A model generated the notes under the pieces. The model searched no databases, had not been told where the DNA came from, and was given only the letters and a program-made list of their open reading frames with translations. A DNA stretch of 64,000 nucleotides from Acidobacteriota bacterium (GTDB lineage Bacteria > Acidobacteriota > Vicinamibacteria > Fen-336), in NCBI GenBank assembly GCA_022340585.1, contig JAJDNS010000024.1, positions 1-64,000 on the forward strand, given 5' to 3'. Position numbers and translations under genes: made by a program. Each line of letters starts with the position of its first letter. The first letter of the stretch is position 1. Shown in pieces: positions 8,524 through 18,691 of the stretch.

Positions 8524-10827
8524 ATGAGCCACCGCCTCGCCGTCACGCTGTTCGCCGGGTTCGCCGTCCTCGCGGCCCCGACTCTCGCCCAGGGCTTCAC
8601 CTGCGGCGACACCCTGGTCGACGCTCGCGACGGGCAGAGCTATCCCACCGTGGCCATCGGGAGCCAGTGCTGGCTGGGGCGCAATCTGGACTTCGGGCAG
8701 CAGGTCGAGGGCGTCGTGCCCCGGGACGAGGCGGTCGTCGAGAAGACGTGCTACGGCAACGACCCCGAGAGCTGCCGCGTCTACGGTGGTCTCTACACCT
8801 GGGACGAGGCCGTACAGGGCGCGAGCGAGCCGGGGGCCCGGGGTGTCTGCCCGGCCGGCTGGCACGTCCCGACCCGCGCGGAGTGGGAGAGGCTCGCCGA
8901 TCACCTCGGCCCGGCCACCGCCGGGGAGAAGCTCAAGGCCCGCGAGGACCACGAGCCGCCGTACGACGGGACCGACGCGGTGGGCTTCACGGCCCTGCCC
9001 GGCGGATCGGGTTTTCGCGGGTCGTTCGGCCGCCAGGGCCACTGGGCGCTCTTCTGGGCGTCGACCCCGGTGAACGCAGAGCGGGCGGCCTCGGTCCAGC
9101 TCGACCGCTTCTGGAACAAGGCCCCCGAGCGGTATCGCAAGATCGTCTTCGACGACTTCTACCTGAAGGAGAACGCCTTCTCGGTCCGGTGCGTGCAGGA
9201 CGCCACGTCGTCGAGAGAAGGGGGAGACCAGCACGCGACACGAGTCCTCCTCGACCCGAGCCCGCGCCCTGCCGACCGGGGCGCGGCGGCCCCCGCGAGC
9301 CGCCCCAACATCCTCTGCATCACCTGCGAAGACATCTCCGCCCGGCTCGGGAGCTACGGGGACACCGTGGCCCTCACCCCCGTCCTCGACCGCCTGGCCC
9401 GCGAGGGCGTGCGCTTCACTCGCATGTTCTCCGTCAGCGGCGTGTGCGCGCCGAGCCGATCCGCCCTCATCACCGGGATGTATCCCTCGGGCATCGGCAC
9501 CAACCACATGCGGGTGAGCCACAAGGGAGTTCCCGGGATCCAGCCCTACGAGGCCGTTCCCCCGCCCTACGTGCGTCCCTACACCGAGTACCTCCGGGCC
9601 GCCGGGTACTACACGACCAACAACTCCAAGACGGACTACCAGTTCCACTCCCCCATCACCGCCTGGGACGAGAACGGCCGCGAGGCCCACTGGAAGAACC
9701 GTCCCGCGGGCATGCCCTTCTTCTCCATCTTCAACTCCACCACCACCCACGAGTCGCAGGTCTGGGACCGAACGAACGACCCGGTGGTGATCCCTCCCGA
9801 GCGCGTGCTCCTCCCCCCCTACTATCCAGACACGCTGAAGGTCCGCTGGGACGTCGCGAGGGTCTACAGCAACATCGCGATCATGGACCGCGAGGTGGGC
9901 GAGCTGCTGGACGAGCTCGACGAGGCGGGTCTCGCCGAGGACACCATCGTCATCTGGTACTCGGACCACGGCGGCCCGTTGCCCCGCCAGAAGCGGCTGG
10001 TCCTCGACTCGGGCCTGCACGTCCCGTTCATCATGCGCTTCCCGGGCGGTGAGCACGCCGGGACGGTGGACGACGAGCTGGCCAGCTTCGTCGACATTCC
10101 CGCCACCATCCTGTCCCTGGCCGGGGTGCAGGTCCCCGAGTACATGCAGGGCCGCCCGTTCTGGGGCGAGCAGAAGGCCCCGCCGCGAGAGTACATCTAC
10201 GCGGCTCGGGACCGCCTGGACGCCCAGTACGACGCGACCCGAGCGGTGCGGGACAAGCGCTTCGAGTACATCCGGAACTTCAAGCCCGAGGTCTCGGCCT
10301 ACCTGGACGTCCAGTACCGCACCCAGATGGGGATCATGCAGGAGCTGCTTCGCCTGCGCGACGAGGGGAAGCTGGACCCGGTCCAGGCCCGCTGGTTCCG
10401 CCAGCCGAAGGAGAAGGAAGAGCTCTACGACACGGTGGCCGACCCGTACGAGGTCCACGATCTCGCCCGCGACCCCGCCTGGGCGGGCGAGGTCGAGCGG
10501 ATGAGCCGCGCGCTCGAGGAATGGATGGCGCGGATTGGCGACGACCCGCTGCGGCCGGAGAAGGATCTAGTCGAGTCGATGTGGCCGGGCGGTGTGCAGC
10601 CGAAGACCGCGGCCCCCGCGTTCTCATGGCGCGACGGCAGGGTCGAGATCGAGTGCCCGACGGAGGGCGCGGCCATCGCCTACCAGATCGACGGCCGCGG
10701 CCACGGACCGGAGCACTGGTTCCTCTACACCGCCCCCTTCGACGCGCCCCCTGGCAGCGCCGTCACCGCCACCGCCATCCGCGTCGGCTACACCCAGAGC
10801 GGCACCGTGGAGTTCACGGTGCCTTGA
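8524..10827 (+). CDS. Secreted sulfatase with N-terminal FISUMP-like domain and C-terminal chitobiase/hexosaminidase-C-like beta domain
   Basis: FTCGDTLVDARDGQSYPTVAIGSQCWLGRNL...GVCPAGWHVPTRAEWERL (FISUMP); SGVCAPSRSALITGMYPS (sulfatase CxPSR); C-terminal EGAAIAYQID...YTAPFDAPPGSAVTATAIRVGYTQS. Confidence 0.9.
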   Translation: MSHRLAVTLFAGFAVLAAPTLAQGFTCGDTLVDARDGQSYPTVAIGSQCWLGRNLDFGQQVEGVVPRDEAVVEKTCYGNDPESCRVYGGLYTWDEAVQGASEPGARGVCPAGWHVPTRAEWERLADHLGPATAGEKLKAREDHEPPYDGTDAVGFTALPGGSGFRGSFGRQGHWALFWASTPVNAERAASVQLDRFWNKAPERYRKIVFDDFYLKENAFSVRCVQDATSSREGGDQHATRVLLDPSPRPADRGAAAPASRPNILCITCEDISARLGSYGDTVALTPVLDRLAREGVRFTRMFSVSGVCAPSRSALITGMYPSGIGTNHMRVSHKGVPGIQPYEAVPPPYVRPYTEYLRAAGYYTTNNSKTDYQFHSPITAWDENGREAHWKNRPAGMPFFSIFNSTTTHESQVWDRTNDPVVIPPERVLLPPYYPDTLKVRWDVARVYSNIAIMDREVGELLDELDEAGLAEDTIVIWYSDHGGPLPRQKRLVLDSGLHVPFIMRFPGGEHAGTVDDELASFVDIPATILSLAGVQVPEYMQGRPFWGEQKAPPREYIYAARDRLDAQYDATRAVRDKRFEYIRNFKPEVSAYLDVQYRTQMGIMQELLRLRDEGKLDPVQARWFRQPKEKEELYDTVADPYEVHDLARDPAWAGEVERMSRALEEWMARIGDDPLRPEKDLVESMWPGGVQPKTAAPAFSWRDGRVEIECPTEGAAIAYQIDGRGHGPEHWFLYTAPFDAPPGSAVTATAIRVGYTQSGTVEFTVP

Positions 10828-10832
10828 TTCTC

Positions 10833-10870
10833 ATTCCGAGTCCGCGTCGTGTGATCATCGGACTCGGAAT
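10833..10870 (+). terminator. Intrinsic-terminator-like hairpin downstream of the sulfatase
   Basis: ATTCCGAGTCCG (10833-10844)/CGGACTCGGAAT (10859-10870), 12-bp perfect stem, followed by TTTCC. Confidence 0.75.
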
Positions 10871-11003
10871 TTTCCGTTCCCTGGGGCGGCACTCCCCACT
10901 CCGCCGCCACTCTGCAACCTTCCCTGCCGCGGCCTTGCTCGAGCTCCACCTCCTCGAGCGAAGCCCCGGTCGAGGCTCTCTCTGATGGCTGCTCCAGTGG
11001 CCC

Positions 11004-13010
11004 TCAGTCCTCACCCGGAGGCGGCTCGCGGACGACACGCTGTGGGAAGCCGGGCCGGATGCCCGCCTCGTCGAAGGCCTTCTTGATCCGGCGGAGGAGC
11101 TCTCGCCGGATCGGGAACATCCGCTCGGGCTGGGTCTTCAGCAGAAGCTTGATGATCACTCCGGACTCGGTGAACTTGTCCACACCGAGCATCTGGGGCT
11201 CGTCGACGATCTCCTCGGACCACTCCGGGTCCGCCTTGAGGCCCCGGGCCACATCGAGAAGCAAGGCCATCACCAGGTCCACGTCCTGCTCCGGGCCCAC
11301 CGGGATCTCGACAAGGGCTCGGGCCCAGTCGTAGGTGCGGTTGGTGAGCGAGCCGATCTGGCCGTTGGGGATGAAGTGGACCCGTCCCTCGAGGTCCCGC
11401 AGCATGGTGACGCGCATGTTCACACGCTCGACCGTCCCGGTGATGCTCCCGATGGTGACCAGGTCGCCCAGCTCGTACTGATCCTCCAGGAGCATCATGA
11501 AGCCGGTGAAATAGTCCCGCATCAGGTTCTGGGCGCCGAAGGCGATGGCCACGCCCAGGATGGCGGCGCCGCCGAGGACGGTCTTGACGTCGATCCCCGC
11601 CTCCTGCAGGACCAGAAGGACGCAAGCGGCCAAGATCAACGTCGTGGCCAGGCTCTGGAAGCTGAGGGCGAGGGTGTCCGCCCGGTTGACCGCGCTGGAG
11701 CGCACCTTGCGGCTCTTCGTCACGACGGCACGGGCGATCCGGCGCAGGGAGAAGCGGATCAGGAGGAGCACGAGGCCGGCGAGAAGCAATACGGCCAGAA
11801 CGCGGGGGCCGCGCTCGAGAGCCCACCGGCTCAAGTTGCCCGGGTAGAGCGGGCTCTCGAGCCAGACCAGCCGCCTCCGGGCCGCCTCGGCCTCCCGACG
11901 CCTCTCCTCGACGACCTCGGCGATACGCTCCTGCTCCCCCGTCGCGTACCCGAGACGCTCCTCCAGAGACGCGAGGTCGACGCGGCGGTGCGAGACCCCG
12001 TCGCTGACGCGCTGCCACTCGGCCTTGAGACGCTCGATCTGCGCGTCGAGCCCGGACAGCTCCGCGTCACCGGCGCCGGCCCCCATGCGGGCCTCGCGCC
12101 ACTCCTCCCGCTCGCGCATGAAGCCGGCCAGGTTCTCGAGAGCCTCTTCGTCGACCCGCAGGAGGGTCTGCTCCAGGCCGATCTGTACCTCGACCGCCTC
12201 CGTGCGCTTCACGAAGGTCACGAGCGCCTGCTCGGCAAGCCGCGCGGCACCGCTCTTCCTCTCCAGCTCCTGGCGGGCCGCGATCTGCTCCGTGGTCTCG
12301 GGAAGCAGGGGGCGGGACCGTCCGGCGGGCGACGCGGTCGGGATCTCGGACGGCAGGCCCGGCACCGGCGAGAAGGCCGGAGGCGGAGTGGACGGCGTGG
12401 CGGGCTGTGCGGGCGCCGCCCCCGCCTCCGCCTCGATCGTCCGGGAGCCACGGACGGCGGCGAGGGCCTGGCGATCCGTCTCGATCTTCTCCTGGAGAGA
12501 GTCGATCTGCCTCCGGAGGGCGCTCTCGGCTTCGAAGGTGAGAGTCGCGTGGCGGTTGTAGCGCTCGTACTCGTGCTCGAGCCTCGAGAGCTCGTCCCGC
12601 AGCGCGGATGCCTCCCCCGACGCCGGGTCCAGCCCTCCGAGCCGGCCCCGCATCTCATCCCGGGTGGCCTGGAAGTCGGCCATCCGCCCGGTGAGAAGGT
12701 CCAGGAAGGACCGCCGGCTCTCCAGGTCGGTCCGCAGCCTCTCCAGCTTCGCCTCGTCAGAGGTGACGACCTGCTGCATCCGCAGCAGGTGCTCGGCGTC
12801 CGAGAATTCCGCGGGTTCTGCCCCCCCGGGGGATCGCTCGTCAGCCGGGTTCGCGCGGCCGGGCGGCGGCGCCTCGGCCGCTTCGCGAGTGTCGGAGGGC
12901 GCGCTTTCCTGCGCTGGAGCCGGGGTGGACCCCACGGCCAGGGCGCCCACCAGAAGGAGCACGGACACCAGGAGGGGCCGCAGGGAATCAACTCTCATGG
13001 CAAACCGCAT
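11004..13010 (-). CDS. Large MscS-family mechanosensitive channel with periplasmic coiled-coil N-terminus
   Basis: AILGVAIAFGAQNLMRDYFTGFMMLLEDQYELGDLVTIGSITGTVERVNMRVTMLRDLEGRVHFIPNGQI; signal peptide and long coiled coil upstream; start could be 13022 or 12998. Confidence 0.93.
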   Translation of the reverse strand: MRFAMRVDSLRPLLVSVLLLVGALAVGSTPAPAQESAPSDTREAAEAPPPGRANPADERSPGGAEPAEFSDAEHLLRMQQVVTSDEAKLERLRTDLESRRSFLDLLTGRMADFQATRDEMRGRLGGLDPASGEASALRDELSRLEHEYERYNRHATLTFEAESALRRQIDSLQEKIETDRQALAAVRGSRTIEAEAGAAPAQPATPSTPPPAFSPVPGLPSEIPTASPAGRSRPLLPETTEQIAARQELERKSGAARLAEQALVTFVKRTEAVEVQIGLEQTLLRVDEEALENLAGFMREREEWREARMGAGAGDAELSGLDAQIERLKAEWQRVSDGVSHRRVDLASLEERLGYATGEQERIAEVVEERRREAEAARRRLVWLESPLYPGNLSRWALERGPRVLAVLLLAGLVLLLIRFSLRRIARAVVTKSRKVRSSAVNRADTLALSFQSLATTLILAACVLLVLQEAGIDVKTVLGGAAILGVAIAFGAQNLMRDYFTGFMMLLEDQYELGDLVTIGSITGTVERVNMRVTMLRDLEGRVHFIPNGQIGSLTNRTYDWARALVEIPVGPEQDVDLVMALLLDVARGLKADPEWSEEIVDEPQMLGVDKFTESGVIIKLLLKTQPERMFPIRRELLRRIKKAFDEAGIRPGFPQRVVREPPPGED

Positions 13011-13063
13011 CTTACTCGTCATGACCTGCCGTGACGAGAGTGGCCCGGCCCTCGCCCCTCGGC

Positions 13064-14149
13064 CTAGCGGGATTCCTCCGTCAGGCGGTGGACGATGATG
13101 GGGACGGCGGGGGGAATGCGCTCGTTCTTCGCCATGAAGTTTCGGATCATCGTCAGATGGGTCCCGTCGACGGTCTGGTGATCGACCCCCGGGATCCGGG
13201 TGGACTCGACGGAAACAAGGCCGTCTCCCAGCCCATGGGTCAAGGAAATCAGGGTGGCCGCCAGCTCGTTGAGTCGCCTCGTCTGGTCGACGTTTGCGTC
13301 CTCGCGCAGGCCATCGATCCACTGCTCGATCTGACCTTCGGTCCAGGGGCTGACCACGCCGGCGATGATCAGCATGTCCACCCCCTCCGGGTTTGGCCGG
13401 CTGTTCAGCTCGTTCAGGAAGCGGCTGTCGGGTAGCAAGTCGATCTTGGCTTCGCCGGCTCCGTCGAGGATCCCGCTCAGCCAGCTCGCCTCGCCCTTCG
13501 TCAGCCGGGCCAGCTGGTCGCGCGGCTCGGCCAGCCCCCGAAAGCGGGCCAGCGGCGATCCGTGATTCGGTGTTCCGACCATGACGAGGGTGGCCACCTC
13601 GGGGACGTCCCCCTCCCGTACCGACGTGGGGTAACCGGTCACGGGATTGGTCAACATCTCGCGAGCGACCAGCCCCCCCATGCTGTGGCCCACGAGGGAG
13701 ATGCGCTCGACGCCGCGGCGCCGGAGCCCCTCGAGCTCCTCGAAGAGGAGCGCGGCCGACTCGGCCACCGGCTGGTCGTTCGGATACCGCATCAGCCACA
13801 CGTCAAAGCCCTGTGCCTGCAGCTCCGGCGCGAGGCTGCGCCACACCTTCCCGGGGTCGTCGAGACCGTGGATCAGGACGACCGTCCCCCGCGACGCCAC
13901 CCCTCCGGGCGGGGCGGGCCGATCCGGATCGAAGGGAACCAGACCGAAGCCTCGGGAAAACGCCGACGCCTCCTCCGGAAACTTCTCCTTCACGGTCTCC
14001 CGCAGCTGGGTGCGCAGCTCCTTCTCTTCTTCCCGATAGGTGTCGGTGAGGAAGAACCACAGACCGCCGAGGAGTGCCACCAGCCCGACCACCCACGGCC
14101 CGCGGCGGCGCCGGGTGCTCGTCCCGTCATCGGTCGGCTGTGAGCTCAT
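13064..14149 (-). CDS. Alpha/beta hydrolase (lipase/esterase-like)
   Basis: GTVVLIHGLDDPGKVWRSLAPEL...ISLVGHSMGGLVAREML...VGTPNHGSPLA; GHSMGG nucleophile elbow; N-terminal TM helix. Confidence 0.9.
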   Translation of the reverse strand: MSSQPTDDGTSTRRRRGPWVVGLVALLGGLWFFLTDTYREEEKELRTQLRETVKEKFPEEASAFSRGFGLVPFDPDRPAPPGGVASRGTVVLIHGLDDPGKVWRSLAPELQAQGFDVWLMRYPNDQPVAESAALLFEELEGLRRRGVERISLVGHSMGGLVAREMLTNPVTGYPTSVREGDVPEVATLVMVGTPNHGSPLARFRGLAEPRDQLARLTKGEASWLSGILDGAGEAKIDLLPDSRFLNELNSRPNPEGVDMLIIAGVVSPWTEGQIEQWIDGLREDANVDQTRRLNELAATLISLTHGLGDGLVSVESTRIPGVDHQTVDGTHLTMIRNFMAKNERIPPAVPIIVHRLTEESR

Positions 14150-14238
14150 CGGTCGGCCTCCTTCCCTCCCACGATCATTGCCTCGATGAAGCCGACGACC
14201 TGACCATGGCGTCCTTCCCCATAGCAGACGTGACCGGG

Positions 14239-16235
14239 CTAGAAGCCTCCCAGCTGCCAGGTCGCGTAGGCCCGGAGGTGGGTGAGGCGCCGGTCGACGT
14301 CGAGGAAGGCGCTGCTGAAGCGGCTGGACTGCTTCCACAGCTCGCCCTCGATGCCCGGACCCAGGCCCGCGAAGAGGGCACGTGAAGGCGCCCGCCCAGG
14401 AGCTGGACCTGGTGGTCGGTGGCGCCGCCGATGGTCGCGGTGTCGTTGATCACGTGGATCCACTGATACCGGTAGTAGGCCTCCAGGCGGGGAACGTTTC
14501 GGGTGACCAGCCGCGCCTCGGCAAAGGCACCGAGACCGGGTCCGTAGTCGTGTCGGCGTCCTTCGGGTGTGACCGTCGTCTCGGCCGCGGGCTGCAGATC
14601 CGGCGCGACCACGCCCTGGACGGTGCCGAGGACATCGCCACGCAGAACGAGACGGGTGGAGTCCGAGAAGGCCACCCGGCAGGCGAGGGAGACGCCGAAG
14701 CTCTGGGCGCCGAACTCGAAGGACCGATCGTTGAAGTAGTCGGAGTGCTGGGTCAGCGCGAAGGCTCCCCGCCCCGGGTCGCCCAGGGACCAGGAGGCGA
14801 GATCGCCCCGGACCACCATCGCGCACACGGGCTCGAGCCGATCGACGAGGTTGAGCTGGAAGCGAGCGTCGAACGAGTCGAACGGCCGGCGCCGCTCGTT
14901 GTCGATCACGCTGGTGTACCGGACGGTCAGGTCGGCGAAGGGGTCGGTCTCGACGTCTTCGCTCGACGACGGCCCCGGGTCCACGCGTCGCGCTCCCAGC
15001 GCGAAGAGTGCCCCCAGCTGCGGCGGTCGCCAGTCGAACGGTTCGGCAGGGTTCGGGGCCCGGAGTCGGCTGGGGGACACCACCCGGTTGACCCCGCGCA
15101 CGGGATCCATCAGGAGGACCCCCGCCTCGCGCAGGGCGCGGGTCACGCCGCGGTCGCGGTTGTCGAGGACCACCGACGCCACCCGGTGCAGCGCCTCGCC
15201 CACCGCCACTCCCCCGAGCGCCGTCGACACCAGGTCGTTGAGCGACATCTGCTGGACCTCGCCGCAGCACTCCCAAAGCAGGCTGCCGGTGGCGGCGAAG
15301 GCCACCGAGGGCCAGAAGCCGAGGCCGTTCGAGCGGCCGGTGCTGAAGTAGCTGGCGCCGTTCCAGGGGTGATACAGGTGATTGGTGTCGAACTTGTTCC
15401 CGTCGTAGCCGAAGCCGCGCTTCAGGTTCGTCCACCACGTCTGGGGGCTGACCTGGGCCCACCGTGCGTCCCGGACGTACTCGTTGTCCACCGACCCGAG
15501 CGTCAGCACCACGAGGAGCTCCCCGGCGGCGAGCCCGAAGTCGGGGGTGACGCCCCAGGGCTCGGTTGCGGGCAGGGTGAAGGCCGTCCCTGGCGTGGGG
15601 GCGCGTCCGGGTCGCCACGTGAGGCCGGCGCGGGCACTCCAGGTGGTCCCCGAGGAGACGGGGGCGCTCCCCTCGCCCCCGAACGCGGCGTCTTCGAAGG
15701 CGTTCCGGGTCAGGGCCAGGGAAAGGTCCAGGCTGAGAAACTCGCGGAGGGGGACCTCGACCCCGGGCACGAGGGACAGGCTCCACCCGTTGACCGCGCC
15801 TCCCGTCCTCTCAGGCTCCACGAACGGCCGCACGCGCAGGGAGCCCACCCGGGCCAGGATATAGGAGCGGACGGCCGCCCGTCGCGCTGCTGTCCAGCCG
15901 ACGAAGCCATGGAACGGGCTGACCGACCACTTCTCGTAGGCTCCAGCGCGTGTGCTCTCGTAGCCGGAGAGCTCGGTCCCGACCCCGAAGCGGAACGCCC
16001 CGGCCTCCACGAAGAAGGCGAAATCCCATGTCCATCCCGCGTCGAGAAAGGAGCCGAAGTCCCCGCCGGCGCCACCGTATCCGATGGTTCCGCTGAAGCC
16101 GATCGGGACGCCCGAGGAGGCCTGAGCCCCGGGCGGGGCCTGGGCCTGGGCGGACGGGGCGGTCAACGTCAGGACGGGGGTGGCCACCGCTAGCGTCGGG
16201 CCCCGCGGAGCTGAAGAGCGCTCGGCACTTCTCAA
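14239..16235 (-). pseudogene. DUF3943-type outer-membrane protein with an apparent 1-nt frameshift near 14378
   Basis: Main frame (ORF 14175-16445) carries QTWWTNLKRGFGYDGNKFDTNHLYHPWNGASYFSTGRSNGLGFW; the natural C-terminus ALFAGLGPGIEGELWKQSSRFSSAFLDVDRRLTHLRAYATWQLGGF* lies in the frame ending at 14239; TTG start overlapping the upstream stop (TTGA) is likely. Confidence 0.65.
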
Positions 16236-17185
16236 AAGACCTGCGACTCGTCGATGACGCCCTCGGCCTTGAACCACCACTTGGGCTGGTACTTCACGTA
16301 GACGGGCACGCCCTTCCACTCGCCCTCGGTGCCCACGACCAGGGTGAAACGCTCGGTGGTCTTCCGCTTGGGGTTGTTGCTCTCGAAGTCGATCCGCACC
16401 AGGTTCTCGTACTGGCGGTCCCCGTACGTCTTCGACTCCTCCCACTTCGTCTTGCGCAGCCTCAGCTCGTAGGCCAGGGCGTTGAAGTTGAAGCGGGTCG
16501 TGACCTCGTTCAGGAGCTCCCGGGGCTCGTGGTTGGCGGCGTCCACCACCCGATCCACCAGGTCGGCGACCGCGAAGAGGAACCCGGGGTGCGTCCCCGG
16601 GGGCATCGAGGCCTCGTTGACTCTGGGTGGACTCTGGGGCGGCGTCCCAACGAGACGCAGCAGCTCCCCGACGTCGTGGTAGGTGTAGTCGTCCTGCACC
16701 AGCCAGACGGTGTTCTCGGCCCGGGCCCGATCGTCCGCGATCTCGGTCTGGATGACCTTGAAGACGTACTCGCCCTCGAAGCCCACGTTGGCCTGGGCTT
16801 CCTCGACCGACTTCTCCTCGGTCCTGCGCATGAGGCCGATCTGGGTGGCCCCGTCACCGCGCAGCTCCTCCCGCACGAAGCCCCAGCGATTGATCCTCCG
16901 GGGGGCCCGGGTGGGGTCGGAGCCGAGGAGGAACTCGTACCCCCGACGGCCGTCGTCGCCCCGGCGCCAGACGATTCGGGCGCCCCCCACGTCGGAGTCG
17001 CCGATCCAGAAGAGGAGCGGGCGGATCGCCGCCGACATCCGGTATCGGCACTCCTTGAAGACCGGCGGAGAATCGAGGGCGGCGGAGGGACCCGCGAGGT
17101 CGTTGGCCCGCGCCTCCGGCGCCCCGGAGAGGCCGATGACGGCGGCGAGAATGACCGGGACGTGGCGGCTCAGAGGTCTCCGCAT
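16232..17185 (-). CDS. Secreted hypothetical protein
   Basis: ATG at 17185; signal peptide MRRPLSRHVPVILAAVIGLSGAPEARA; long conserved-looking ORF with coupled downstream gene. Confidence 0.75.
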   Translation of the reverse strand: MRRPLSRHVPVILAAVIGLSGAPEARANDLAGPSAALDSPPVFKECRYRMSAAIRPLLFWIGDSDVGGARIVWRRGDDGRRGYEFLLGSDPTRAPRRINRWGFVREELRGDGATQIGLMRRTEEKSVEEAQANVGFEGEYVFKVIQTEIADDRARAENTVWLVQDDYTYHDVGELLRLVGTPPQSPPRVNEASMPPGTHPGFLFAVADLVDRVVDAANHEPRELLNEVTTRFNFNALAYELRLRKTKWEESKTYGDRQYENLVRIDFESNNPKRKTTERFTLVVGTEGEWKGVPVYVKYQPKWWFKAEGVIDESQVF

Positions 17186-17318
17186 GGTCGAAGCGGCCAT
17201 CCTAACACGGGTGGTTCGGGCTGCCAGAAGTGACAGTCGTCCACCGGCCGAACGTGGGGTATAGTCCGCCTCGACCGGCCGCGGGCCTGGCCCCACGGCC
17301 TCACTTTCCGGAGGAGAA

Positions 17319-18035
17319 ATGTCACTATTCACTTGCTGCTTCTGGTGGCTTGTCCTCGGTGCGCTCATCGGATGGCTTCTTTCGTGGCTGTTCAACAAGC
17401 TGTTCGGCCGCAGCGACGTCCAGGAGATCACCCCGGCAGCCCAGGCGGGTGCCGCGGTCGACGACCTGGTGGTCATCGAGGGCATCGGTCCCAAGATCGC
17501 TGCCCTGTTGCGCGAGAACGGCATCAGTACGTACGAGAAGCTCGCCGCAACCGACGTGAAGACGATCTGGACGATCCTCGGGCGGGGCGGTCCCCGCTTC
17601 AAGCTGGCCAACAACCCCGGCACCTGGCCGGAGCAGGCCGCCTTCTGTGTGCGCGGCGACTGGGATGGCCTCAAGAGGTGGCAGGACGAGCTCTACGCGG
17701 GCCTGACGGTCGTCCACGAGGTTCCCGAGGGGGTGGAGATCAACCTCGACGCGGCGCGGGCCGCCGGCTTCGAGCTGAAGGCGGCGGATGACCTCGAGGT
17801 CATCGAGGGCATCGGCCCCAAGATCTCCGCGCTGCTCCGTGAGCACGGCGTTGCCACCTTCGCCCGCCTGGCCGCGGCCCAGCCGTCGGACATCCGGGCC
17901 ATCCTCGACCTGGGCGGTCAGAACTACCGGATCGCCGAGCCCGCGACCTGGCCGGAGCAGGCGGGCTACTGCGTCCGCAACGACTGGGAGGGCCTCAAGG
18001 AGCTCCAGGACCGGCTGACCGCCGGCCGGGAGTGA
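17319..18035 (+). CDS. Membrane-anchored protein with two tandem helix-hairpin-helix repeats
   Basis: Repeats DDLVVIEGIGPKIAALLRENGISTYEKLAAT...TWPEQAAFCVRGDWDGLKRWQDEL and DDLEVIEGIGPKISALLREHGVATFARLAAA...TWPEQAGYCVRNDWEGLKELQDRL; N-terminal TM. Confidence 0.9.
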   Translation: MSLFTCCFWWLVLGALIGWLLSWLFNKLFGRSDVQEITPAAQAGAAVDDLVVIEGIGPKIAALLRENGISTYEKLAATDVKTIWTILGRGGPRFKLANNPGTWPEQAAFCVRGDWDGLKRWQDELYAGLTVVHEVPEGVEINLDAARAAGFELKAADDLEVIEGIGPKISALLREHGVATFARLAAAQPSDIRAILDLGGQNYRIAEPATWPEQAGYCVRNDWEGLKELQDRLTAGRE

Positions 18036-18044
18036 GGGGGCACG

Positions 18045-18629
18045 ATGCAGCTCATCAACGGCCGAACCCCTGAGCAGTGGCGCGCCTACGATCGCTGGAA
18101 GCTGATCGTGGCGGTCGTCCTCGCCCTGCTCCTTCTGGTGCTGTGGCTCGCGGACCGGGGACCCGGCCGGGCCGCAGCGTGCTGCGCCCTTCCCGGAGCC
18201 GAGACCGCGGCGGTGGCCCCGCCTCCGCCCGTGGCTCCGCCGGCGACGCCACCTCCCGCCGAGGCCCCGGCGGTGGCGGAGACGCCGCCGGGTCCCGACT
18301 GCCCGGAGACGATCGACGCCAAGGTGATGTTCGCGTCGAACAGCTCGGCCCTCGCTGCGTCAGAGCGCGACGAGCTGGGTGAGCTCGTGCCCTGCATGGC
18401 CGAGGGTCGCTTCGAGATCGACGGACACGCCGACAGCAGCGGGACGGACGTGATCAACATCCCGCTGGCCGAGGCGCGGGCGCAGTCGGTGGTCGACTAC
18501 CTCGTCGAGCGCGGCGTCGACGCGGCGCGTCTCACCTCCCGGGGGCACGGGTCGAGCCAGCCCCTGGTCGACAACGCGACGCCCGAGGGTCGCGCGCAGA
18601 ACCGGCGGACGGAGATTCGCGAGCAGTAG
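18045..18629 (+). CDS. OmpA-family peptidoglycan-binding protein
   Basis: N-terminal TM, Pro/Ala linker, then VMFASNSSALAASERDEL...FEIDGHADSSGTDVINIPLAEARAQSVVDYLVERGVDAARLTSRGHGSSQPLVDNATPEGRAQNRRTEI. Confidence 0.93.
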   Translation: MQLINGRTPEQWRAYDRWKLIVAVVLALLLLVLWLADRGPGRAAACCALPGAETAAVAPPPPVAPPATPPPAEAPAVAETPPGPDCPETIDAKVMFASNSSALAASERDELGELVPCMAEGRFEIDGHADSSGTDVINIPLAEARAQSVVDYLVERGVDAARLTSRGHGSSQPLVDNATPEGRAQNRRTEIREQ

Positions 18630-18664
18630 ACGCCGTCGCCGCGTGTTCGCACTGCCTCGTCCGT

Positions 18665-18691
18665 CCTGCCCGGCCCCAACTGCCGGGCAGG
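18665..18691 (+). terminator. GC-rich hairpin downstream of the OmpA-family gene
   Basis: CCTGCCCGGC (18665-18674)/GCCGGGCAGG (18682-18691), 10-bp stem, 7-nt loop, no U tract. Confidence 0.5.

Noticed and set aside
8467-10458. 663-aa minus-strand ORF
   Set aside because: Antisense shadow of the FISUMP-sulfatase gene.
14193-14204. GACGACCTGACC resembling half of the palindromic element
   Set aside because: No GGGG/CCCC extension and no partner arm nearby; most likely chance.
17230-17265. Possible promoter GTGACA...TATAGT before the HhH gene
   Set aside because: 24-nt spacing is too long for a standard sigma70 promoter; the -10 alone is weak evidence.
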